Assembly (NCBI GenBank): GCA_902585265.1
Contig: CACICY010000001.1
Span: 109,878 to 173,877 of the forward strand
Reading direction: 5' to 3'
DNA: 64,000 nucleotides
DNA from: an uncultured Pelagibacteraceae bacterium
GTDB taxonomy: Bacteria; Pseudomonadota; Alphaproteobacteria; Pelagibacterales; Pelagibacteraceae
In this document: positions 48,198-57,024 of the stretch, in pieces
How positions within the stretch are numbered: position 1 is the first letter of the stretch
How the letters are laid out: the number at the start of each line of letters is the position of its first letter
The notes under the pieces: model-generated
Database searches by the model: none
What the model was told of the DNA's origin: nothing
Seen by the model: the letters and a program-made list of their open reading frames with translations, nothing else
Program-made: the position numbers and the translations under genes

Positions 48198-49290
48198 AAT
48201 TCACTCTTTAATTAAATTATTGAAAAAAAATAATAGTTACTTCTTTACAGGTGTTCCTGATAGTGTCTTAGAAGATTTATCTAATTATTTACAAAAAAAA
48301 GATAGAAAAAATCATATTATAGCTACTAATGAAGGGTCTGCTATATCTTTAGGTATTGGTCATTACCTTTCAACAAATAAATTGCCGATTGTTTACATGC
48401 AAAATTCAGGCTTATCAAATGCACTAAATCCTTTAATCTCAATAGCTCACAAAAAGGTTTATTCTATACCTTTGATTTTAATTATTGGCTGGAGAGGTTC
48501 TCCAAGATTTAAAGATGAACCCCAACATAAAGTAAAGGGGGGTGTCACAGAAAAATTTTTAAAATTATTAGATATAAAATACACAATCTTAAGGACCAAT
48601 ACTGATCTGAATAGATTTAATAAACAAATAAAATTTGCAAAGAAAAATAAAACTATCGTGGCTTGTTTAATTGAAAAAGGAACACTAAAAGGAAAAAACA
48701 TTTTAGAAAAGAAAAAAGATTATTATAATTTAGATAAAGAATTTTTTTTAAAGACTTTGTTAGATAGTCTTAATAAAAAAACAAAAATTATTGTAAGCAC
48801 TGGATATAATTCTAGAGAAATTATTTATCTCAAAAAAAAATATAAATTTCAAAACGATAATGACTTCTATATGGTTGGTGGTATGGGCCATACATTATCA
48901 GTTGCTTTAGGGTATTCATTATCAAGTAAAAATAAGATTATATGTATTGACGGAGATGGGTCACTTTTAATGCACTTGGGTTCTCTAAAAACAGCTGGAA
49001 CTTTTGGTACAAAGAATCTTAAGTATATATTATTAAATAACAATTCCCATGACTCTGTTGGGGGTCAGAGAACTTATTCAGATAGTGTAGATTTTTTAAA
49101 ACTTTCTAAAAGTCTAGGATTTAAATATTATTATAATATCAAAAATAAAAATAATCTAAAAAAAACTGTTAAACAATTTCTCTTTAAAAGTGGTTTAGGT
49201 TTTTTAGAAGTAAAGGTTGGGAATAGTAGAATTAAGAATCTTCCTAGACCAAAAGATTTAATCAAAATAAAAAATCAATTTATGAAATAA
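48190..49290 (+). CDS. ppd: Phosphonopyruvate decarboxylase (TPP-dependent)
   Basis: FFTGVPDSVLEDL, IIATNEGSAISLGIGHYLSTNKLPIVYMQNSGLSNALNPLISIAHKKVYSIPLILIIGWRG; MVGGMGHTLSVALGYSL, CIDGDGSLLMHLGSL. Confidence 0.93.
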   Translation: MIKIHSLIKLLKKNNSYFFTGVPDSVLEDLSNYLQKKDRKNHIIATNEGSAISLGIGHYLSTNKLPIVYMQNSGLSNALNPLISIAHKKVYSIPLILIIGWRGSPRFKDEPQHKVKGGVTEKFLKLLDIKYTILRTNTDLNRFNKQIKFAKKNKTIVACLIEKGTLKGKNILEKKKDYYNLDKEFFLKTLLDSLNKKTKIIVSTGYNSREIIYLKKKYKFQNDNDFYMVGGMGHTLSVALGYSLSSKNKIICIDGDGSLLMHLGSLKTAGTFGTKNLKYILLNNNSHDSVGGQRTYSDSVDFLKLSKSLGFKYYYNIKNKNNLKKTVKQFLFKSGLGFLEVKVGNSRIKNLPRPKDLIKIKNQFMK

Positions 49291-50391
49291 ATGCTTAGCT
49301 CTATAGAAGATGTAATAAAATTTATACAAGATAAGAATTTCAAAAAAATTTTTGTTCTTTGTGGAAAAAAGTCTTTTGAAAACTCTGGTGCTCAGGATCT
49401 ACTAAAAAAAACAAAAAATAATAATCAAATCAAACTATTTTATAAAAGCTCATACATACCAATTATAGAAGAATTAATTAATATAGTAAAAGAAATTAAA
49501 AACTTTAAACCTAATCTAATACTAGCCATAGGTGGAGGATCAGTAATTGATTATGCTAAAATAGCGAACTTAGTCGATACAATACCCAATTTAAGAAACT
49601 TAATAATTAATTATTCTTATCCATTAAAAAAAAAATATGCACAACTAGCAGTTATTCCAACAACAGCTGGATCAGGAGCTGAGGTTACTTCTAACGCTGT
49701 AATTTATGTTGATGGTATCAAATATTCATTTGAAAATGAATTATTGATACCTGACAATTATTTCTTAGTGCCTGAATTTATAATTTCAGCACCTGATAAA
49801 ATAAAAGCTTCTTCTGGATTTGACGCAATTGCACAAGCATTAGAATCATTGATTTCAAAAAAATCCAACACTGTAAGCGTAGATTATGCAACAAAATCCC
49901 TTAAAATTTCGATTGAAAAATATATTTCTTTTTTAAATGATCCAAATTTAAAAAATGCTGCAGAGATGAGTATTGCTGCCAATCTTGCTGGTAAAGCTAT
50001 AAATATATCAAAAACCACTGCTCCCCATGCAGTATCTTATCCATTTACGTCCCTATACAATATAAGCCATGGTCACGCTGTTAGTTTATTTTTTGAGAAA
50101 TTTTTTGAGTTTAATTTCACTAATTTAGAAAAATCTGAAACAAATTTTGATCTAAAAGAAAGATTCAATCTGATATTTAATATTTTTAAAATTAAAAATT
50201 TTTATGAATTTTCTACAAAAATTACTTTGATTAAACAAAAAGCAAAATTAGAAGATAATTTAGACAAATTAAATATTAACTTAAAAGGAAATACTCACAA
50301 TATAATTAAAGGAATTAATTTATTAAGATTGGGAAATAATCCAATTAAGATAAATGAGAAAAATATTTTAGATTTAATGCTAAAAAAATAA
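49291..50391 (+). CDS. Iron-containing alcohol dehydrogenase, likely phosphonoacetaldehyde reductase
   Basis: LILAIGGGSVIDYAKIAN, LAVIPTTAGSGAEVTSNAVIYV, ASSGFDAIAQALESL, SHGHAVSLFF; immediately follows ppd. Confidence 0.88.
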   Translation: MLSSIEDVIKFIQDKNFKKIFVLCGKKSFENSGAQDLLKKTKNNNQIKLFYKSSYIPIIEELINIVKEIKNFKPNLILAIGGGSVIDYAKIANLVDTIPNLRNLIINYSYPLKKKYAQLAVIPTTAGSGAEVTSNAVIYVDGIKYSFENELLIPDNYFLVPEFIISAPDKIKASSGFDAIAQALESLISKKSNTVSVDYATKSLKISIEKYISFLNDPNLKNAAEMSIAANLAGKAINISKTTAPHAVSYPFTSLYNISHGHAVSLFFEKFFEFNFTNLEKSETNFDLKERFNLIFNIFKIKNFYEFSTKITLIKQKAKLEDNLDKLNINLKGNTHNIIKGINLLRLGNNPIKINEKNILDLMLKK

Positions 50392-50402
50392 TTTAAAACT
50401 AA

Positions 50403-52214
50403 TCAACTATTTTTTAAAAGAGAAGCCATTTTTTTAGAAGGACTTGAACAATTTTTTGCAAATTTTTCACAAAATTTCTTTATGGCATCTTGTACATGAC
50501 TTTGCTGCCACCAACCATCCACATCATCCCAAATCTCATTCACCTTATCCGCGACTGATTTAGCAGACAAATGCACAATTCCTACATCGACGAGCATTTG
50601 ATAATGAGGCTTAACGTTGTCACGCAAATGATCAAAGTCATTTTGCCAAAAAGCTAAGGTTGGAACATTTTGAGACAACGTTTCCAAAAGGCCAGTCGAG
50701 TCATAACTATGCACAACCAATCTAGCATCTGCAATTAGATGATTAATAGCAACCTCCCCAGTCTCAATTTTAAGTGTTGGATCGAAGTCAAGCCATTTAG
50801 AATCTTCACTAAATAATTTATAGCGAAATGCAAGGTCTAACTTTATGGTGAGTTTTTTCCTTGGTGTGATATCGAGTTTGCTTACAAATTCTTTCTGATC
50901 TTCGAAATATTTATCAAACTCACTAAAAGCATCCCAAGTAACAAATTTGTTTTTTATTGATGTCTCAATTAGCAACAGTCCGCCTTGTTTATTGTAATTT
51001 TTTTTTTTTTTTCCTGCTGTTTTAAAAATAAAAGCTGGTATGTATTTTGATAATCCATTCTCCCAACCCCAGGTAAAAAATTTATCTGCGGTTTTTTCTT
51101 CTACTCTAGGAAAATAATTTTTAATTGTATAATAATTGTTTCCATGCTGACCAATGTAATATTTTACGCCATCTTCAACTTTTATCGCTGCCCATAATTT
51201 AAAAATTTCATCCGTATGAAAGTTATTGCTAGTAAAAATAAATTTAGGTGATTTAGGCCAAGGCTGTTGATTTACGATCTTTTTAAGATCTGCAAACCCT
51301 TCCAAATAATAGACAGGCAACAATTCAAATAATAGTGAACGTAAGATATTTTCTAGATCGTTCTCTGATTTGTATACAAACTGTTCAGTCAGGCTTTTGC
51401 GTAATAATTGGTTAGGTTTCACATCTATTTCTGGTGTTAACCTCCTCCATAACTGTGGCCACTGCCCTAAAGCTAATTCTAATTTGATTTCTTCTCTTAA
51501 GGGAAGGAAACTATTTATTATAAATGCATCCTCATCTCTAACAAATCTTTTTGCGATTATTTTATAACCTTGGTGGCCCCATTTTAAAAATTTTTTTTTA
51601 AAGGAAACATGATTATTCAAAGCTTTAATTTTAAAACCTGGAAAACCACTTAATACATCTTTTTCTCTCAGAAGTTCTATAGGAAGGTTGCCTGTCTCCA
51701 ACAAAGTTAAAATTCGAGCAGTTAAAAAATTATTCCATCGCACATCATTTAAAGCCACAATTGCAGAGCCAAAATCTAGTGTTGCTAAATTGTAATGATC
51801 ACTAGTATAAACAGTGGTACCAGAAATCTCATATAACTGTAAACAATGTTTAAGTGTATTAACGCTTTTAAATATTAAATTCACAAACAGTTTAAACCAG
51901 TGCCCTACAACAATCCGCCAAAACCGTTCATCATGATTTGTACCGTGATGTTGGTTTAGTATTTCATAAAAATCGGTGAAAAGTTTTTCCTCTAGCTTTT
52001 TCACCTTAGAATAATCAGTATCTTTCTTGAATTCTCCCAAGCCATAAGGTTTTGCAACTACAGCATCCATGTCCTGCCAAATATGCTTTCTATCATATAG
52101 GCGACACCAATCTCCCAAAAAAACTACAGGTCGATCAAACTTCCATGTCAGCTCATTTGCTGAAGTAATCAGATAATATTTTTGTTTAGTTAGCATTCTT
52201 TCGAAAGCTATCAC
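50403..52214 (-). CDS. LIC12162-family putative transferase
   Basis: YYLITSANELTWKFDRPVVFLGDWCRLYDR; GQHGNNY, RLVVHSYDSTGLLETLSQNVPTLAFW typical of the family. Confidence 0.72.
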   Translation of the reverse strand: MIAFERMLTKQKYYLITSANELTWKFDRPVVFLGDWCRLYDRKHIWQDMDAVVAKPYGLGEFKKDTDYSKVKKLEEKLFTDFYEILNQHHGTNHDERFWRIVVGHWFKLFVNLIFKSVNTLKHCLQLYEISGTTVYTSDHYNLATLDFGSAIVALNDVRWNNFLTARILTLLETGNLPIELLREKDVLSGFPGFKIKALNNHVSFKKKFLKWGHQGYKIIAKRFVRDEDAFIINSFLPLREEIKLELALGQWPQLWRRLTPEIDVKPNQLLRKSLTEQFVYKSENDLENILRSLLFELLPVYYLEGFADLKKIVNQQPWPKSPKFIFTSNNFHTDEIFKLWAAIKVEDGVKYYIGQHGNNYYTIKNYFPRVEEKTADKFFTWGWENGLSKYIPAFIFKTAGKKKKNYNKQGGLLLIETSIKNKFVTWDAFSEFDKYFEDQKEFVSKLDITPRKKLTIKLDLAFRYKLFSEDSKWLDFDPTLKIETGEVAINHLIADARLVVHSYDSTGLLETLSQNVPTLAFWQNDFDHLRDNVKPHYQMLVDVGIVHLSAKSVADKVNEIWDDVDGWWQQSHVQDAIKKFCEKFAKNCSSPSKKMASLLKNS

Positions 52215-53985
52215 TGGTTTGAATTAACTCTTCAAATTTTCCTTGTGCTTTGAGTTTACCTTTCTCTAATAAAAAAATATTATCACAATTTTTCACGGTG
52301 CTCAAACGATGTGCAATTAAAATGATGGTAATGTTTTTACCAATTTTATGTATAGCCTCCATTATCTCTCGTTCAGTTAGATTATCTAAGGAGCTAGTAG
52401 CTTCATCTAAAATTAGTATTCGTGGGTTGTGGTAGAGCGCTCTTGCAATACCAATACGCTGACGCTGACCACCAGATAATCTTACACCACGCTCACCAAT
52501 AGTGGTTTGATATTGTTGAGGTAATTCATTAATAACAAACCCATGTATGTTTGCAATTTTAGCAGCACTTTCAATGGCTTTTTGATTAACATCCTTGGCG
52601 TCAATACCAAAAGAAATATTAGCAGTTACAGTGTCATCCGCTAAATAAATATGCTGTGGTACATAACCAATAGAATTTTGCCAAGCTCTACTATTATTAT
52701 TATTTTTGTTTATAACTTTTCCATCCACTTCCAACGTTCCTTGCTGGGCTTCAAGTAAGCCAAGGATGATATCTACTGTAGTAGTTTTACCACTGCCAGT
52801 AGCACCCACCAATCCTACAGTAGTTCGAGCGGGAATAGTAAGATTAATATCTTTCAAAGCTGTTCGTGTTGTATTAGGGTAATTGTAATAAACATGATTA
52901 AGAGTAATGCTCTTATTTAAAGGCAAGGTTTCTTTCTTTTCGTTGTAAGATATTGTTAATTGTAGGCTTTTTAGATCATCGTGTATAGAGTTAAGTGTGG
53001 GAACGACAGAACGCAATTGAGAAATAGCAAGATATAACTGTTGCAGAGCAGGCATTAAACGATAACCAGCAAAAGCGTAAAGTGCGATAATCGGCACAAT
53101 ACTTATAAAAGCACTACTTTGAGCCATTAAATATAAAACAACCAGCAGCATGCCACCAAAGATAATTATTTCAATAGCATAACGAGGTAAGAGTCCTATA
53201 GCTCCCAACATAGCTTGATACTTGGAAAAATTCTGGGCTGGTTCAGCAAAACGTTTGATATAAATTTTCTCTAGACCACCTACTTTTACTTCTTTAGCTG
53301 CTCCAAATGCTTCACTCACAGCAAAAAAGCGCAAATTGTTTGATTCTAAACGCTTTTGACCAATTCTGGTAAGTAAACCACGGATTAATTTATAAATAAA
53401 TCCATAAGCTGCGCTTAGTGTGAAACATATAATAAGTGCAAGCTTTGGGTCAGTCACAATTAATAATGATACCAGTGTAAAGACAACAGCACCATGAGCT
53501 ATTAGGTTTATCATTGGACTTATGCCATTACCAACAACTATACTGACTTCCGAAAGAATATTCTTGCCAAGATCAGCACTGTGACGATTTAAAAACCAAC
53601 TGTAAGGTTGATGCAAATAGCCTTCTATTAGACGCCTACCTATACTGTACTCACGCATTGTAATAAAACGTTGTTGTAAATAAAATGTTAACCCCTTGAA
53701 AGACAGCGATACACTCAATAATATAAATACTAGTATTCCCAAAGCAAATATAAACTGTTGATTTGTTTCAACACCGAATATAGTTGCAATATGAAACATT
53801 GTGTTTAGTAAAGCGTTAGTTTTAATAATTTCTGGGTCAGCTAGTACAATCAAAAACGGCATGATCGAAGCTACACCAATCATTTCTAGAAGAGCCATTA
53901 TGACGATCATTATTATCAATAAGGACATCTTTTTACGCTCATTAGATGATAGTAAGTATAAAATTTTTTTTAAGGTCTGGGTCAT
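52186..53985 (-). CDS. ABC transporter, fused permease/ATPase (MsbA/PglK-like)
   Basis: TMD followed by VGLVGATGSGKTTTVDIILGLL Walker A, RLSGGQRQRIGIARALYHNPRILILDEATSSLD. Confidence 0.95.
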   Translation of the reverse strand: MTQTLKKILYLLSSNERKKMSLLIIMIVIMALLEMIGVASIMPFLIVLADPEIIKTNALLNTMFHIATIFGVETNQQFIFALGILVFILLSVSLSFKGLTFYLQQRFITMREYSIGRRLIEGYLHQPYSWFLNRHSADLGKNILSEVSIVVGNGISPMINLIAHGAVVFTLVSLLIVTDPKLALIICFTLSAAYGFIYKLIRGLLTRIGQKRLESNNLRFFAVSEAFGAAKEVKVGGLEKIYIKRFAEPAQNFSKYQAMLGAIGLLPRYAIEIIIFGGMLLVVLYLMAQSSAFISIVPIIALYAFAGYRLMPALQQLYLAISQLRSVVPTLNSIHDDLKSLQLTISYNEKKETLPLNKSITLNHVYYNYPNTTRTALKDINLTIPARTTVGLVGATGSGKTTTVDIILGLLEAQQGTLEVDGKVINKNNNNSRAWQNSIGYVPQHIYLADDTVTANISFGIDAKDVNQKAIESAAKIANIHGFVINELPQQYQTTIGERGVRLSGGQRQRIGIARALYHNPRILILDEATSSLDNLTEREIMEAIHKIGKNITIILIAHRLSTVKNCDNIFLLEKGKLKAQGKFEELIQTSDSFRKNAN

Positions 53986-54051
53986 AGACTAATTCATTTT
54001 ATTTTTAGCACTCTATTTGATGTAAGAATTTTCAAAGTTATCATGATTTAT

Positions 54052-54747
54052 TTAAATATTTTCTGCAACTATTAAATCAATTAAATTATCTATATCAACT
54101 GAGTCTCTTTCTTCCATAATATAATATCCACAAGATTTAGGATTTATTAAATTTCTTTTTAGCAAAACGTCCCTCTTGGAAACATAGATCGCTCCATTTG
54201 GCCTAAATAAGTCAGGAAATTCTTGTCTTTCAAGATTAAACACATTTTTATTTTTATATTTCAAAAATTGACCAAGTTTTTTTCTTTTTAAAACAAATAA
54301 CCACCAAGGAGGATAATCTTGTTTTTTAATTGATATTAATGAATCATTTTTTTCATTTAAAAATTTTTTGATGGCTTCATCTATATGTTTAGATTTTCTA
54401 AAAGGACTTGTTGGTTGTAGCATAACTACATAATCAAATTTTATTCGATCCTTTTTTTCCACAAAATTCAATGCATGATTTACAACATCAGGATGATGAG
54501 CGGTGTTCGTAGCAAGCCTTTTTGGGCGTATAAATGGTACTTCAACTCCAAATTTCGATCCTATTTTAGCATATAATTTACTATCTGTACTTAAAATTAC
54601 TCTAGTTAGCATTTTCGATTTTTTTGCTGCTATTATAGTATGTGCAATAAGAGGTAATCCTTTCAATTTTCTTATATTTTTATTTTTTAATCCTTTGGAT
54701 CCACTTCTTGCTGTTATTATACAAATGATATCTATTTTTTTTTTCAT
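54052..54747 (-). CDS. Acylneuraminate cytidylyltransferase family (CMP-sialic/legionaminic acid synthetase-like)
   Basis: IICIITARSGSKGLKNKNIRKLKGLPLIAHTI, VILSTDSKLYAKI, VVMLQPTSPFRKSKHIDEAI. Confidence 0.9.
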   Translation of the reverse strand: MKKKIDIICIITARSGSKGLKNKNIRKLKGLPLIAHTIIAAKKSKMLTRVILSTDSKLYAKIGSKFGVEVPFIRPKRLATNTAHHPDVVNHALNFVEKKDRIKFDYVVMLQPTSPFRKSKHIDEAIKKFLNEKNDSLISIKKQDYPPWWLFVLKRKKLGQFLKYKNKNVFNLERQEFPDLFRPNGAIYVSKRDVLLKRNLINPKSCGYYIMEERDSVDIDNLIDLIVAENI

Positions 54748-54748
54748 A

Positions 54749-55717
54749 TTATATTAATTTTCTTAATCTAAGAGCTAAATTCTTACCTAGAACAAATTGT
54801 ATACTATTAAATAGCGTAACTTTAAAAAATTTTTTTAAACTAAAAATTCTAAAATAATTTAAAAAGGAAAAATTATCGCCAAAATTCTTATCCAATATTA
54901 ATCTAGTATAAATAATTTGTTCATCATTAATTTTTTTTTTAAAAATTTTAAATCTCATCAAAGAGTATAAAAAATGTTTTAATAAACTATTAGGTTGATT
55001 GCCAATAGATTTAAAGATTTTATTAAGAAAAGTTTTTTTTTTATTTTCGTAGTTATTATGAATATAAATAATTCTCTTTTCAGTGTTCTTATTTTGAATA
55101 TCACCCATTAAAATACAAGTCTTTTTATTTGAAAGATTATGATTTCTGCCATGCCAACTATCTGGAAACCAAAGATAAACATCTCCTTTAACTCCAGTTG
55201 TCTGTACAATTTTTGACGAAAACTTTTTTAAATCAACAAAGGCTGGAGGTGGATCATTGTAAGAATTTTTATAAAAAAAAGTTTCACCCTGATTTATTGT
55301 TATATCATCAAGTAATAAGGAAAAGCTCACACCACCACAATGATCTCTATGTGTTTCCAAGATATAGTTTGTTTTTGTAATTATTCTCATGCTCATATTG
55401 GTAAAAAAATAATTCTTACCTAAGACAGACTCTGCAACATTGTTTATAGTTTTATTTTCTAATATCTTTTTAAATATTTGATTTAATTCTAATGGATTTC
55501 TTATTGGATATTCACCACGATTTATGTCTTCTTTTAGATTTTTTTCATAGTTATTATTTTGACCATATGGATAATCAAAAAAAATATCCATTTTTGCCTT
55601 TAAAATTTTTGATAAAAGATCATTTTCTATTAAATTTGGAATTTTAGTTATTCCATCTTTATATAAATTCAAAATTATATTTTTTTCATTCAGGAGATTT
55701 TTTTGATCAACTTCCAT
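54749..55717 (-). CDS. Phytanoyl-CoA dioxygenase (PhyH)-like Fe(II)/2-oxoglutarate oxygenase
   Basis: YILETHRDHCGGVSFSLLLDDITINQGETFFYKNSY (HxD) and GDVYLWFPDSWHGRNHN distal His. Confidence 0.62.
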   Translation of the reverse strand: MEVDQKNLLNEKNIILNLYKDGITKIPNLIENDLLSKILKAKMDIFFDYPYGQNNNYEKNLKEDINRGEYPIRNPLELNQIFKKILENKTINNVAESVLGKNYFFTNMSMRIITKTNYILETHRDHCGGVSFSLLLDDITINQGETFFYKNSYNDPPPAFVDLKKFSSKIVQTTGVKGDVYLWFPDSWHGRNHNLSNKKTCILMGDIQNKNTEKRIIYIHNNYENKKKTFLNKIFKSIGNQPNSLLKHFLYSLMRFKIFKKKINDEQIIYTRLILDKNFGDNFSFLNYFRIFSLKKFFKVTLFNSIQFVLGKNLALRLRKLI

Positions 55718-55722
55718 AAAAA

Positions 55723-57009
55723 TTAAATATCTCCTAATATTTTTTTAAAATTAGATATAATATAATCCATCTGTATTTTTTTATTAGGAGGATGAATAAA
55801 TTTAAACCATATAAAATCTTTATTTATTCTTTCAGAAATCGGCAATGTGCCTTTACCATATTTTTTTGATATCTTTTTATTTTTAGAACAAAAATATGGA
55901 CAACCATTTTTATATGCTATCATTTTAGAAAAAATTGGATTTTCATGCATCATTCTTTCATAGCCACCTGTGAATGGTATTCCAGCCATGTTTAATTTTT
56001 TTATTAAAGTTTTTTTGTTTAAAATATGATTTCCCCTCCATAAGAATTTTAATATATACGGATAATATTCAGTATTATTTTCAATCTTTTGAGGTATGAG
56101 TATCTTATTAAACTTTTTTAATCCATTTATTAGATATTCTGAGTTTTTTTTTCTTACCATATTAACTTTTTTTAATCTTGCGAACTGCTCAATTGCAATA
56201 ACTGACTGAAGTTCAGTAAGTCTATAATTCATCCCTATTATATTCTCATAGTCAGTTTTTTTTAAATTTTCTAATATCACTCCTTCTCCATGATTTCTTA
56301 CTAAACGACTTCGCCTAGCATAATTTTCATTATTAGTAAGAAGTAAACCACCCTCACCACTAGTTATATTTTTAGTTTCTGTAAGTGATAAAATGCCTAT
56401 ATCTCCTATAGTGCCTAAATATTTTTTTTTAAACCTACATCCTGGTGCTTGTGCAGCATCCTCAATTACTGGTATTTTTAATTTTTTTGATATTGATAAA
56501 ATTTTATCCATTTCAGCAGAATTTCCACCTAAGTGTACAACAATTATTGCTTTTGTTTTGTTTGTTATTTTCTTTTTCATATCAACAGGATCAATACAAA
56601 AAGTATCTTTCTTTACCTCAACAAATTTTGGAACCGCGTTAACATATAAAACAGATGTCGCAGTGGAATTGAATGACATGGAAGGAACTAAAACCTCGTC
56701 ACCAGGACCGACATTTAATGAAGCAAGAGCCATGTGTAAGCAGGAGGTTGCAGAATTAGAAGATACACAATATTTTACTTTAAATTGTTTTGCCACATTT
56801 GACTCTAGTCTTCTCACATATTTTCCACCAAGAAATCTTATTTCCAAGTCTTTTAATTTTCCTGCGGATAATGAACTCAAACCCAAAACATTTTTATAAT
56901 CTGATTCTTTTAAGGATCCCTTAAAAGAAGACCAATTTTTACTATTAAGACATTTAAGTAGTTCTTTTTTTTCGTTTCTTAGGACATTTACTGTAGGATA
57001 AAATTTCAT
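55723..57009 (-). CDS. DegT/DnrJ/EryC1/StrS aminotransferase
   Basis: CVSSNSATSCLHMALASLNVGPGDEVLVPSMSFNSTATSVLYVNAVPKFVEV; VIEDAAQAPGCRF; LTETKNITSGEGGLLLTNN. Confidence 0.93.
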   Translation of the reverse strand: MKFYPTVNVLRNEKKELLKCLNSKNWSSFKGSLKESDYKNVLGLSSLSAGKLKDLEIRFLGGKYVRRLESNVAKQFKVKYCVSSNSATSCLHMALASLNVGPGDEVLVPSMSFNSTATSVLYVNAVPKFVEVKKDTFCIDPVDMKKKITNKTKAIIVVHLGGNSAEMDKILSISKKLKIPVIEDAAQAPGCRFKKKYLGTIGDIGILSLTETKNITSGEGGLLLTNNENYARRSRLVRNHGEGVILENLKKTDYENIIGMNYRLTELQSVIAIEQFARLKKVNMVRKKNSEYLINGLKKFNKILIPQKIENNTEYYPYILKFLWRGNHILNKKTLIKKLNMAGIPFTGGYERMMHENPIFSKMIAYKNGCPYFCSKNKKISKKYGKGTLPISERINKDFIWFKFIHPPNKKIQMDYIISNFKKILGDI

Positions 57010-57024
57010 AATTTATTATTTAAT

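Noticed and set aside
54749-55717. Considered calling this a methylphosphonate synthase
   Set aside because: The motif pattern is PhyH-like, and I see no MPnS/HEPD hallmarks, so only a general oxygenase call is supportable.
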